Assembly: GCA_030623665.1 (NCBI GenBank)
Contig: JAUXLO010000025.1
Location: 1 to 11,641, forward strand
Direction: 5' to 3'
DNA: 11,641 bases
DNA from: Planctomycetota bacterium
GTDB lineage: Bacteria; Planctomycetota; Brocadiia; Brocadiales; Bathyanammoxibiaceae
Under the pieces are notes generated by a model. That model made no database searches and was not told the DNA's origin. It saw only the letters and a list, made by a program, of their open reading frames with translations. The position numbers and the translations under genes are program-made. Shown in pieces: positions 1-6,357 of this stretch; position 1 is the first letter of the stretch; each line of letters begins with the position of its first letter.

Positions 1-173
1 ATGATCAGTTTGAGAAAGGTCAGGCGAGAAAGCTCTATGATAAACTTCAGTCTCCAAAGAAATATATCCTTTTTACAAGGAAAGAGGCGGCACAAACCCA
101 CTGTCAAATAGGGGCTGTTGCAATCTCCGACGAGGTTGTATTTGGTTGGCTAAATGACGTTTTTGATAGATAG
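1..173 (+). CDS. alpha/beta hydrolase, C-terminal fragment
   Basis: A reading frame enters from the left edge (first full codon at base 3) and ends in TAG at 171-173, giving the last 56 residues of a protein. The residues around 'AAQTHCQIGA' (His codon at 99-101), followed by an amphipathic stretch ending 'VFGWLNDVF', match the C-terminus of alpha/beta-hydrolase-fold enzymes of the dipeptidyl aminopeptidase/acyl-hydrolase type. In these the catalytic His sits in an (E/A)xHCQxGA motif and is followed by a final helix with a WL pair. The preceding 'LYDKLQSPKKYILF' fits the last core beta strand before that His. Catalytic Ser and Asp would lie upstream, outside the window, so substrate and full length cannot be judged. 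It converges with the minus-strand gene whose stop lies 70 bases away. The family assignment is from recognition of the motif, not from a search. Confidence 0.72.
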   Translation, partial: DQFEKGQARKLYDKLQSPKKYILFTRKEAAQTHCQIGAVAISDEVVFGWLNDVFDR

Positions 174-243
174 TGAAAAGATGTGATAATTGAGAGGCAT
201 GCAGTACCTGGTCTGCCGGAGACGAACCTTTTGCGTGGGTTCC

Positions 244-1068
244 TCAACGTACACCGGGATTTTGGCTACGTGCCTCCACCTCTTCAACCAGCAGTGTGAG
301 TTCGTTGAGGCCGAGTTTGACGGCGCGGCCGTAGAGGATTATCTCTTTCTGTGATTCCAGCCCAAGGACCTTGCCGGCCTTCGCACTGGGTACAGCCACT
401 GTAAGGCTGAACATGGTGCTGCTGGTGCCCGTGACCAGGAGGTTGACGTAACCTGGGGCTGGAAATTCCTTAAGCCTCATCCCCTTGGGCGCAAGGCGCG
501 CAAATTTACACCTTATCTTGACGAACTTGTCTGCATATTCCGATGCATACGAACCGGACGCAAATCTTGCAAAGTCTGTCTCGACAAATTCCGAGAGTGG
601 CGGCGGCGTAAGGGGTGGTAACTCTAGTTCTTCAGGTTCTCTGGGTCTTTGAGACCTCTGCGGTTTGACAGGCGCAGCGTAATATGGGCTGAAAGACGGT
701 TCGACCGGTTGGCCTGTCTTCTCATCGCTCTCAGCCTCGGCCTTTTTGCCTCCGTAGAGCGAGGTCCAGTAGCTGCCGTAGGGCCGGTCGCTACCCTTTT
801 TCTTCTTTTTTGGCCTTGGTTCAGCAAGCTTTAGGAAATCCCTCTTGCCTGTGACGGGACTTGTGGCAGTTCCGGTTGTCGGCTCTTGCCGGTTGGCCTC
901 CTTATGAGAGTCCTTTTCATTCATGTCCGGATTCTTGTCAGTGTCAGCCCCGGCCTCTGTTTCTGAAGAAATATCTTCCTTCTTATCGTTGGACTCTCCT
1001 TGTGCGATGGAGGCAGGTAGGGATAGGGCAAATGCAAGTAGTGGAACGATAAACAGGCGGTTACTCAT
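244..1068 (-). CDS. exported protein with charged/proline-rich linker and small C-terminal beta domain
   Basis: This encodes 274 residues from the ATG at 1068-1066. I prefer this start to the upstream in-frame ATG at 1227 because it places a classic signal peptide at the N-terminus (Arg4, hydrophobic core 'LFIVPLLAFALSL', likely cleavage after Ala in 'ASIAQ', about residue 22) and has an AGAAAGG-like Shine-Dalgarno about 10 bases upstream. The upstream extension is Cys/Arg-rich and looks non-coding. After the signal come a Glu/Asp/Lys-rich disordered stretch (about 25-75), a Lys run ('PRPKKKKKGSDRPYG') and a Pro-rich stretch ('ELELPPLTPPPLSEF'). A folded domain of about 100 residues follows, with alternating hydrophobic strands ('KFVKIRCKFARL', 'GYVNLLVTG', 'KEIILYGRAVKL', 'NELTLLVEEVEA'). 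This strand pattern resembles an OB-like barrel, but that is inference. The protein is probably periplasmic or membrane-facing. Function is unknown; I do not recognise a named family. Confidence 0.7.
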   Translation of the reverse strand: MSNRLFIVPLLAFALSLPASIAQGESNDKKEDISSETEAGADTDKNPDMNEKDSHKEANRQEPTTGTATSPVTGKRDFLKLAEPRPKKKKKGSDRPYGSYWTSLYGGKKAEAESDEKTGQPVEPSFSPYYAAPVKPQRSQRPREPEELELPPLTPPPLSEFVETDFARFASGSYASEYADKFVKIRCKFARLAPKGMRLKEFPAPGYVNLLVTGTSSTMFSLTVAVPSAKAGKVLGLESQKEIILYGRAVKLGLNELTLLVEEVEARSQNPGVR

Positions 1069-1108
1069 CGGGGAAAAACCTTTCTCTGGGAAATACTGCC
1101 TCTCCTCT

Positions 1109-1138
1109 ATTGTACGATTCAAGAAATTGCGTCCACAA
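1109..1138 (-). promoter_or_regulatory. possible promoter for the exported-protein gene
   Basis: Reading the minus strand, TTGTGG (complement of 1133-1138) is followed after 18 bases by TACAAT (complement of 1109-1114). This is a plausible but weak sigma70-type pair about 40 bases upstream of the ATG at 1068. The -35 box matches the consensus poorly, so the call is tentative. Confidence 0.28.
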
Positions 1139-1143
1139 CTGTA

Positions 1144-1165
1144 GCAACACCTCTCCAAGTGTTGC
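1144..1165. repeat. 7-bp perfect inverted repeat with 8-base loop, probably part of a dispersed repeat
   Basis: GCAACAC (1144-1150) and GTGTTGC (1159-1165) are perfect complements around an 8-base loop. The minus strand next to it reads GTCATTCTGAGGGAGTCAGG, which resembles short 'CATTCTGAGGGAG'-type intergenic repeats common in many bacterial genomes. It lies upstream of the putative promoter for the 1068-244 gene. It may be a repeat remnant or a weak operator; the sequence alone does not decide. Confidence 0.4.
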
Positions 1166-1537
1166 CTGACTCCCTCAGAATGACAGCTATGCTGATTTTC
1201 CAGCCGTCTTAATACAGTATACACCATGCTATGGTACTGTCAATGATATGGGGCAAGGTTGATTTTGGTGGAGTCTTGATATTGACATGACGGAGAAGTG
1301 TGGTAAACTTCTCATAAATACTGTGGAAGGTTCTGGAGGTGTTCTCCCCATAGTCGGGAAGGCTAAATAAAACAAAGGCCGAAGATAAGCGGCAACAAAC
1401 CGCACACCTCCACCTTCCACAATTGCTCAGTGAACATGTGGGTGCCTGTGTCACATGTGTTGTACGTGTACGGCAGGGCATCCACTTTAGTTTTTGCCTC
1501 GAAACTGCCGCCACTCTAAACCCCTGAATACGTGCGC
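1166..1537. other. intergenic region between divergent genes; only minor palindromes seen
   Basis: About 370 bases with no convincing gene. Two small structures stand out. An interrupted palindrome at 1214-1240 pairs ACAGTA with TACTGT outside, with CCAT-GCT-ATGG nested inside. A 7-bp perfect hairpin pairs GAGAAGT (1293-1299) with ACTTCTC (1307-1313). A plus-strand promoter-like pair, TTGACA at 1282-1287 and TAAACT at 1304-1309 with a 16-base spacer, overlaps this second hairpin. It could drive the small frames starting at 1538, but it lies more than 200 bases upstream. A 101-codon minus-strand open frame over 1209-1514 has a composition unlike its neighbours and no ribosome binding site, so I treat it as non-coding. 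Confidence 0.45.
1282..1313 (+). promoter_or_regulatory. promoter-like pair overlapping a 7-bp hairpin
   Basis: TTGACA (1282-1287) is a perfect -35 consensus and TAAACT (1304-1309) a 4/6 -10 match, with a 16-base spacer. The inverted repeat GAGAAGT/ACTTCTC (1293-1313) covers the spacer and the -10 box, as a repressor operator might. The long distance to the next start codon weakens the call. Confidence 0.3.
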
Positions 1538-1780
1538 ATGCCTAGACCTAAACAGAAAAAAAGGGCGCAAAAGAAGACGTCTCCACCGGGCGATACGGAC
1601 ATCGATATAGCCCATGAGATTAAGCAAGGTCTTAAGGCCATAGCCAACAAGGCCAGGGAAGGCGACCCGCAGGCCCTCAAGCTCCTGTTGGCGTACAGGG
1701 AGGACAGGAAAGACGATGGGAACCGCCCTGACTTCAGGGACCTCACGGAACTGGAGAAAGGTAACAGACGAGATGTATGA
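1538..1780 (+). CDS. small Lys/Arg-rich helical protein, unknown function
   Basis: This encodes 80 residues from the ATG at 1538; an in-frame GTG six bases upstream (1532) is an alternative start. No clear Shine-Dalgarno is visible. The N-terminus is strongly basic ('PRPKQKKRAQKKTS'). It is followed by an amphipathic helical stretch with the segment 'EGDPQALKLLLAYREDR', a helix-turn pattern also met in small phage DNA-packaging and adaptor proteins. That likeness is weak and I make no functional call. The stop overlaps the start of the next small frame by 8 bases, which would allow translational coupling. It may be a remnant of a larger gene. Confidence 0.45.
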   Translation: MPRPKQKKRAQKKTSPPGDTDIDIAHEIKQGLKAIANKAREGDPQALKLLLAYREDRKDDGNRPDFRDLTELEKGNRRDV

Positions 1781-1910
1781 AAGGTTCGACAGCATTGTAG
1801 ACGAATTTATCAGAAGGGTAGCCAGCATGCATGGCTTTAAGGCTGACAAGATAAACGGGGAGAGAAATTCCAGAGGAACGGCCTATTATGCCGCGTACAG
1901 GATTTCCTAG
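1773..1910 (+). CDS. 45-residue hypothetical protein overlapping the upstream frame
   Basis: ATG at 1773, TAG at 1908-1910. The predicted peptide has an amphipathic first half ('MYERFDSIVDEFIRRVASMH') and a basic, Tyr-rich end. A GGAGAAAGG-like purine tract lies about 11 bases upstream, inside the preceding gene. Its stop overlaps the stop of the convergent radical SAM gene by two bases (TAG at 1908-1910 on plus, complement of 1907-1909 on minus). The frame is short and could be fortuitous. The codon usage and the coupled start are the only support. Confidence 0.35.
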   Translation: MYERFDSIVDEFIRRVASMHGFKADKINGERNSRGTAYYAAYRIS

Positions 1911-2806
1911 ATGCAGGCACAGTCCTTCTGGGGCAGCGGCAGAGAGAGCTCAGGGAATATAGATTCCACCTCTTTGCAGACACCTATGGGTATCTCCGGT
2001 CTTCGCTCCCTGAAGACCTCAATGACACTGCGGTACATGCCAAGCCGTGTTTCAGTGGGAACACGCCTCCGCCTGTCAGGGTCCTTGTGGTCCCGGCCGA
2101 AGGAGAATATATCGCCTCCGTGTCTGGCGAATCTCTTCAGTCCGGGGAAGTATCTCAGCGAGCCCAGGGTAACGTTCTCAAGGGTCTTGATGGTGCAGAT
2201 ATCCTCTGCGATCTCTATGTACGCCTCCTCCCAGTCGGGAACGGGCACCATGGGGTCGAGGCGTATCCTGACGGGCCAGCCCCTCTCGCTCAGCGTGCGG
2301 GCTGCAGAGAGCCGCTCCTTGGGTGAGGGCGTGCCGTGCTCGTAGGCCTGCCAGGCGGGCATGGCGTTTACCGAGAAGGTCGTGATTACGTGGCGTGATG
2401 GCCTGAAGCCGAGTATATTTTCGATGCACGTGGACTTTGTGAGGAAGTAGACACGATGGCCGTATGGATTAAGCGCGGAATCCTGGAAGATGGGTATCAA
2501 CAGTTTGGTGAGCCCTACCTTTCTGTCGTAGACAAGGGAGTCTGCCAGTTCACCCGTGACCAGGATCTGCGGCCCCGTCTGTTGGAGGAGCCAGCCCTTG
2601 ACCTCCCTTACCATGTCGGTCTCAAGGTTGGTAAAGATGACAGGCTCAGGCAGGTAGCGAAAGGTGTACTGCAGGTAGCAGTACTCGCATTTGTACGGAC
2701 AGCCGTTGGCCCATTTAAGATACCAGAAATGAGGACAACATATACCGGCGGGGGTCTTGGTAAAAAACTCGATGAATTTACCTTTTCGCTCGCGCTCGGT
2801 GACCAT
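1907..2806 (-). CDS. radical SAM protein, spore-photoproduct-lyase (SplB)-like family
   Basis: 299 residues. The radical SAM cluster motif CxxxCxxC is at Cys36, Cys40 and Cys43 ('NGCPYKCEYCYLQ'), the SPL-type signature in which Tyr-Leu-Gln follows the last Cys. These cysteines bind the [4Fe-4S] cluster that cleaves S-adenosylmethionine to a 5'-deoxyadenosyl radical. Downstream segments agree with the family's partial TIM barrel ('VYFLTKSTCIENIL', 'ITTFSVNA', 'VRIRLDPMVPVPDWEEAY'). The C-terminus 'QKDCACI' echoes the Cys-x-Cys ending of SplB-like proteins. True spore photoproduct lyase repairs thymine dimers in spore DNA. Many non-spore-formers carry homologues of unknown substrate, and I infer the same here. 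At 299 residues it is slightly shorter than B. subtilis SplB (about 340). The gene is transcribed away from 2867 and tail-to-tail with the 1773 frame. Confidence 0.82.
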   Translation of the reverse strand: MVTERERKGKFIEFFTKTPAGICCPHFWYLKWANGCPYKCEYCYLQYTFRYLPEPVIFTNLETDMVREVKGWLLQQTGPQILVTGELADSLVYDRKVGLTKLLIPIFQDSALNPYGHRVYFLTKSTCIENILGFRPSRHVITTFSVNAMPAWQAYEHGTPSPKERLSAARTLSERGWPVRIRLDPMVPVPDWEEAYIEIAEDICTIKTLENVTLGSLRYFPGLKRFARHGGDIFSFGRDHKDPDRRRRVPTETRLGMYRSVIEVFRERRPEIPIGVCKEVESIFPELSLPLPQKDCACI

Positions 2807-2814
2807 TGACTAGG

Positions 2815-2844
2815 ATTATAGGGTTTTAATCAGAAGAATTTCAA
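2815..2844 (-). promoter_or_regulatory. promoter of the radical SAM gene, near-leaderless transcript predicted
   Basis: On the minus strand, TTGAAA (complement of 2839-2844) and a perfect TATAAT (complement of 2815-2820) are separated by 18 bases. The expected transcription start would fall only a few bases before the ATG at 2806. No Shine-Dalgarno is seen, which agrees with a leaderless or very short leader mRNA. Confidence 0.5.
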
Positions 2845-2866
2845 ATGAATTTGGAGGATTTGTGAG

Positions 2867-3523
2867 ATGGCCAAACCTGACGTTTACTGGTTCTATAACC
2901 ATACGACAAACAATGTTGCAAAGACCGCCGGCTCGGGGTCTGACAGCAACTTTAACCCCATTACCACGGGTACGGGGGCATCGGCCTTTACACTGCTCTG
3001 GACCGGTTCCAACGCCAATGACGGTGACGCCACCGGCACCCGCGACACCATTATCATCCCTGACTCCGGCTCGGCGGAGATAGACAAGACCTTCATAGAC
3101 GACGGCTCTATCATAGACCAGACACCGCTGGCCGGGACTAACCAGGGCAAGCAGCAAGGTGGCGACAATCGCTACGTGTTCTGCATGCACATAGCGGGCC
3201 AGACACAGTCCAAGGCCTTTCTGGAGTTCTGGGACGATGACAACCACAACGGCTTCGACACCCAGGTCCTGGGCTCCGGCGCGGCGGGCAGTTCGTATCT
3301 CTACGGCTCCGGCACCACCTACTCAAGCCCGGGCTCAAGCGACTGGGCGGCGGGGGCCGTTAGGCTGGCGGGTTCCGGATCCGACAACCGTTTAGAACTC
3401 TCATCGGCCAACATTCCGTCGGGCGGTGCCGACCTGTACTTCAACCTGGCCGTCAGGGTGCCGGCCACCGCAAGTCCGTTTTCGGAGAATCCGGTGTGCA
3501 CCCTGAGGTTCTCGTATTCTTAA
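2867..3523 (+). CDS. Gly/Ser/Asp-rich beta protein, virion-like, unknown function
   Basis: 218 residues, start supported by GGAGG at 2853-2857, nine bases upstream. There is no signal peptide or membrane segment. The protein is rich in Gly, Ser, Asp and Thr, with alternating hydrophobic strands. It contains 'SKAFLEFWDDDNHNGF', a segment 'VLGSGAAGSSYLYGSG', and a C-terminal half with 'ADLYFNLAVRVPATAS' and 'VCTLRFSYS'. This resembles beta-sandwich phage structural or decoration proteins, but I do not recognise a named family. As first gene of the forward run it would be assembled in the cytoplasm with the following products. It is followed by a 125-base gap containing a perfect inverted repeat. 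Confidence 0.68.
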   Translation: MAKPDVYWFYNHTTNNVAKTAGSGSDSNFNPITTGTGASAFTLLWTGSNANDGDATGTRDTIIIPDSGSAEIDKTFIDDGSIIDQTPLAGTNQGKQQGGDNRYVFCMHIAGQTQSKAFLEFWDDDNHNGFDTQVLGSGAAGSSYLYGSGTTYSSPGSSDWAAGAVRLAGSGSDNRLELSSANIPSGGADLYFNLAVRVPATASPFSENPVCTLRFSYS

Positions 3524-3588
3524 TAGCGGGTTGTGGGGCAGACCAAGCTGAGCCTCACTGCGCCCGGTTTTCTTAAGACCTCCATTGC

Positions 3589-3610
3589 GGACAGGTCTGA
3601 AGACCTGTCC
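3589..3610. repeat. perfect 10-bp inverted repeat, dispersed-repeat-like
   Basis: GGACAGGTCT (3589-3598) and AGACCTGTCC (3601-3610) are exact complements around GA. The following CTAC makes 'CTGTCCCTAC', which is shared with the right end of the element at 7857-7968, so both may belong to one repeat family. It lies between the genes ending at 3523 and starting at 3649 and could also act as a transcription terminator or attenuator, though no T-run follows. Confidence 0.6.
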
Positions 3611-3648
3611 CTACAATAACCTTAGGCTGCGAAGGAAATGGAAACGAC

Positions 3649-4074
3649 ATGAAACCAAGGGCGGAACTGATGAGGTTCGTGGTTACCTTTCAGGACGGTG
3701 AGCTCGTAGAGGGGGCTACCCTGGGCTCTCTGGATACCGGATGGAACGATCTGCCGGATAAACCGATTGAGAAGCTGGCGTACACCAATCCCTACGGCGA
3801 CCGGATAGTACTCCAGGGCTACCGTGAGTATAACCACATGATAGAGTGCGTACAGCGCATAGGCGGGAGACCCCATGTCACAGACGTCTACCTGATGGGC
3901 GCCGGCCGTAACGGTGACGACGATAACGTGGTGGTCTATAAACTTACCGCCTTCCAGAAATCCGACGACGACACCCTTCGGGTCGGTGACGTCAGCGTCA
4001 GCGTCAAAAAACGCGGCGAGGAGTATCTTGGCTCCGAGACCTGGGGCTGGCGGAAGGGGGTGGCATCTGATTAA
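3649..4074 (+). CDS. 141-residue hypothetical protein, probable particle component
   Basis: The start ATG at 3649 has an AAGGAAATGGAA purine tract just upstream. No signal peptide. The sequence has clear strand-rich segments: 'RFVVTFQDGELVEGATL', 'IEKLAYTNPYGDRIVLQGY' and 'VTDVYLMGAGRNGDDDNVVV'. A C-terminal part 'LRVGDVSVSVKKRGEEYLG' follows. The pattern 'WNDLPDKPIEKLAYTNPYG' followed by 'LQGYREYNHMIECVQ' reminds me of uncharacterised proteins next to phage structural genes, but I cannot name a family. Only 32 bases separate it from the next gene, so co-transcription is likely. Function unknown. Confidence 0.68.
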   Translation: MKPRAELMRFVVTFQDGELVEGATLGSLDTGWNDLPDKPIEKLAYTNPYGDRIVLQGYREYNHMIECVQRIGGRPHVTDVYLMGAGRNGDDDNVVVYKLTAFQKSDDDTLRVGDVSVSVKKRGEEYLGSETWGWRKGVASD

Positions 4075-4106
4075 TCTGACCTTGGACGCAAGGGCTTAGG
4101 ACACTC

Positions 4107-4811
4107 ATGCCTTCTAACGAGAGAATCGAGGCAAAAATGAAGAAGGAACTCACCAGAAGATCTGACCCGTTGTTTCTGGTCACGGGTCAGAACCGGCAGC
4201 TCCTTAATGAGGTCGAACAATTCTTTAAGGGCCTGCCGCTGGGCCATTCCCAGTACCAGATAAGGAATTTCATCATCGGTCAGTTCGAGAAGTGCTCGGC
4301 TGACAGGGCGCACAGGCAGTGTCTGCAGGAGATCCATACCCGGTATCACAGCCTTCTTGATATGCACTACCAGTACCGCAAGACCGGGCTGGAGATAGAG
4401 GCCGAGCAACTAAACGTCCGGGAGTGGTGCTACAGGCTGGATAACGTGACCAACGACCAGTTTGAGCGTGAAAGGCTTGACCTATCCATAGAGAAGTCGC
4501 GGCTCGAGGTGGGCATGAAGGAGTGGGGACAGGTCAATATAAAGAAGGCCATCGGCGAGACCATGCGGGAGATAAGGCAGTTTAAGGAAGAGATGGACCG
4601 TCTGGCCCCGCTCAGGAAATTCCCCGGCAACTACGAGCAGGCAGAGCCGGAGTACTGGCAGCGTGAGTTCCTGCGCAGGTTCGTCCAGGGCGGCAGGGGC
4701 GAAAACCTTCCCCAGATACCGGAGGACGAAAAGGAAGGGCTTATTGAATCCCTTCAGGAAAGAGTGAAACAATTGGAAGATAGCAGGCAAGATGCGGCGG
4801 GTGGCGAGTAA
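4107..4811 (+). CDS. charged coiled-coil protein, unknown function
   Basis: 234 residues, start preceded by AGGA five bases upstream. It is almost entirely helical and very rich in Glu, Arg, Lys and Gln. The region from about residue 95 to 180 ('LEIEAEQLNVREW', 'ERERLDLSIEKSRLEVGM', 'TMREIRQFKEEMDRL') has heptad-like hydrophobic spacing and should form a coiled coil. A second coiled coil ends the protein ('GLIESLQERVKQLEDSRQ'). Between them lies 'FPGNYEQAEPEYWQREFLRRF'-like sequence; an 'AExEYW' segment also occurs in some phage proteins of unknown role. No signal peptide, membrane helix or nucleotide-binding motif. Its place between presumed structural genes suggests a scaffold, assembly or fibre-chaperone role, which is inference. 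Confidence 0.68.
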   Translation: MPSNERIEAKMKKELTRRSDPLFLVTGQNRQLLNEVEQFFKGLPLGHSQYQIRNFIIGQFEKCSADRAHRQCLQEIHTRYHSLLDMHYQYRKTGLEIEAEQLNVREWCYRLDNVTNDQFERERLDLSIEKSRLEVGMKEWGQVNIKKAIGETMREIRQFKEEMDRLAPLRKFPGNYEQAEPEYWQREFLRRFVQGGRGENLPQIPEDEKEGLIESLQERVKQLEDSRQDAAGGE

Positions 4812-4861
4812 CAGCCCTTATGCGCCGACTATTACACCTGCCTACCCGATAGGAGATAGTA

Positions 4862-6331
4862 ATGGCTGATACGTGGACAACTAGAAGGGCACTGCCGGAG
4901 GCCCGTGACGCACACGCGGGGACATCAATCGGTAGCGACAAGGGGTATATCTCCGGTGGCACCAGCGCAAGCACGCACAGGGAATATTCACAGAGCGGTG
5001 ATGCATGGACGGCCAAGGCCAGCATGCCGGGTAGCATGAGCAGCGGTCCCGGTTCCACTTCCATAGGAAGCGACAAGCTGTATGTATACGGCGCTCTGAA
5101 CAATGTTTCCAATTATGAGTATTCCCAGAGCGGCAACTCATGGGCCACCAAAACAGGACCTCCCTGGTCAACAGGCGGGGACCGTGTCTTCGACGGTGCA
5201 TGTACCGTAGGGAACGATAAGGCGTACGGCAGAAGGACCGGCACAAACCCCCATGCCGAATATTCTCAGAGCGGCGATTCATGGACCGGCAAGACGGATA
5301 TGCCCGCCGCCAGAGAAGGATGTGCCGGGTTTACACTTGGAAGTGATACGTACTACCTTGCGGCAGGAAGGTCTGGCGGGACCAATTATACAACCAATTA
5401 TGAGTACTCCCAAAGCGGTGACAGCTGGTCCACCAAGGCTAGCAAGGGTGAAGCATGCGCATATCTGGGCGGTGCTGCGGTAAGTGGTAAAGGTTACGCT
5501 GCAGGAGGCAGGCACGAGACACTAAATACCGCTATAAAGACAACCGAGGAATATGACCAGTCCGGCAACTCCTGGACCACCAAGACGGACATGCCGGGCG
5601 AAAGAGACGCCTTCCCGCTGGTCACTATCGGCAGCTATAAGTGTTACGTCTTTGGCGGCTATGATCCCTATGCCAGCTACAGCACCAACCTCGAATACAC
5701 CGCCGCCGATCCGCAGGTATATGATGCACTGGAAGACATGAAGTCCTTCCTCGACGCTGAGTGGCCCATGGGGCTGGAGTACCTTAAGGCCGCTCTTGAG
5801 GCCCATGGCTGGTCTCTGGAAGACCTCATGTCCGAGGTTCAGGCACAGGCCTATACCGCACTGGAAGACCTTAAGACCGAACTGAGCGGAAACATCTGGG
5901 CATACGATGACCTCAAGGCACTCCTCGAAGGTTACGCCCAGGGACTTGAGGATTTCAAGACCGATATCGCCACCTCAAGCCTGGTCTTCACTAATCTCAA
6001 GTGTGAACTCAAGACCAAAGACACGCAGGGACCATACGTGTTTAACTACCCCAGCCCTGCACCGGGACAGACCGGGGTGCCGGTCAACACAAACATCACC
6101 CTTGTGCTCAGGGATGATGGCTGGGGCGTGGACATAGACACCGTGTGGGTGGAAGTGGACGGCGTCAGGTATGAGAAGGGAGATCCCGGCTTCAGCTACT
6201 CCGGCACGCCCAGGGAGTACACCGTCACTATAGACCCCACTGCAGACTTTGAGTACAATCGTGGCGTTAACATCAAGGCGTTTGCGGCCGATCTGGCGGG
6301 GAATCCCGGTCTGAATCTTGTAACACAATAA
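4862..6331 (+). CDS. kelch-repeat beta-propeller protein with helical repeat stalk and C-terminal Ig-like domain
   Basis: 489 residues, start supported by AGGAG at 4851-4855. There is no signal peptide. Residues 4-283 hold six kelch-type repeats of about 45-49 residues. Each ends in an 'EY(S/D)QSG(D/N)SW' signature, beginning at residues 41, 86, 133, 181 and 230, with a degenerate 'EY' at 278. Six units fit a six-bladed beta-propeller, usually a binding surface. Residues about 287-385 form seven tandem 14-15-residue units with the pattern L-E-D-L-K-x-x-L ('ALEDMKSFL', 'LEYLKAALE', 'LEDLMSEV', 'LEDLKTEL', 'YDDLKALL', 'LEDFKTDI', 'FTNLKCEL'), predicted helical and perhaps oligomerising. Residues about 391-489 form an Ig-like domain ('GVPVNTNITLVL', 'FAADLAGNPGL') that recurs at the end of the next gene's product. 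The architecture suggests a receptor-binding fibre or adhesin displayed by a particle; this is inference. Confidence 0.82.
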   Translation: MADTWTTRRALPEARDAHAGTSIGSDKGYISGGTSASTHREYSQSGDAWTAKASMPGSMSSGPGSTSIGSDKLYVYGALNNVSNYEYSQSGNSWATKTGPPWSTGGDRVFDGACTVGNDKAYGRRTGTNPHAEYSQSGDSWTGKTDMPAAREGCAGFTLGSDTYYLAAGRSGGTNYTTNYEYSQSGDSWSTKASKGEACAYLGGAAVSGKGYAAGGRHETLNTAIKTTEEYDQSGNSWTTKTDMPGERDAFPLVTIGSYKCYVFGGYDPYASYSTNLEYTAADPQVYDALEDMKSFLDAEWPMGLEYLKAALEAHGWSLEDLMSEVQAQAYTALEDLKTELSGNIWAYDDLKALLEGYAQGLEDFKTDIATSSLVFTNLKCELKTKDTQGPYVFNYPSPAPGQTGVPVNTNITLVLRDDGWGVDIDTVWVEVDGVRYEKGDPGFSYSGTPREYTVTIDPTADFEYNRGVNIKAFAADLAGNPGLNLVTQ

Positions 6332-6357
6332 CAAACGCCGTTCGCAGATAGAGGATC

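Noticed and set aside
1209..1514. 101-codon minus-strand open frame in the 1069-1537 gap
   Set aside because: Cys/Arg/Ser-rich, no ribosome binding site, no recognisable motif; it covers promoter-like and palindromic sequence.
2816..3247. 143-codon minus-strand open frame upstream of the radical SAM gene
   Set aside because: Antisense to the 2867-3523 gene, which has a good Shine-Dalgarno; composition is shadow-like.
4862..5710. Diversity-generating retroelement variable region in the kelch repeats
   Set aside because: No reverse transcriptase, no template-repeat copy and no adenine-restricted differences between repeats are visible.
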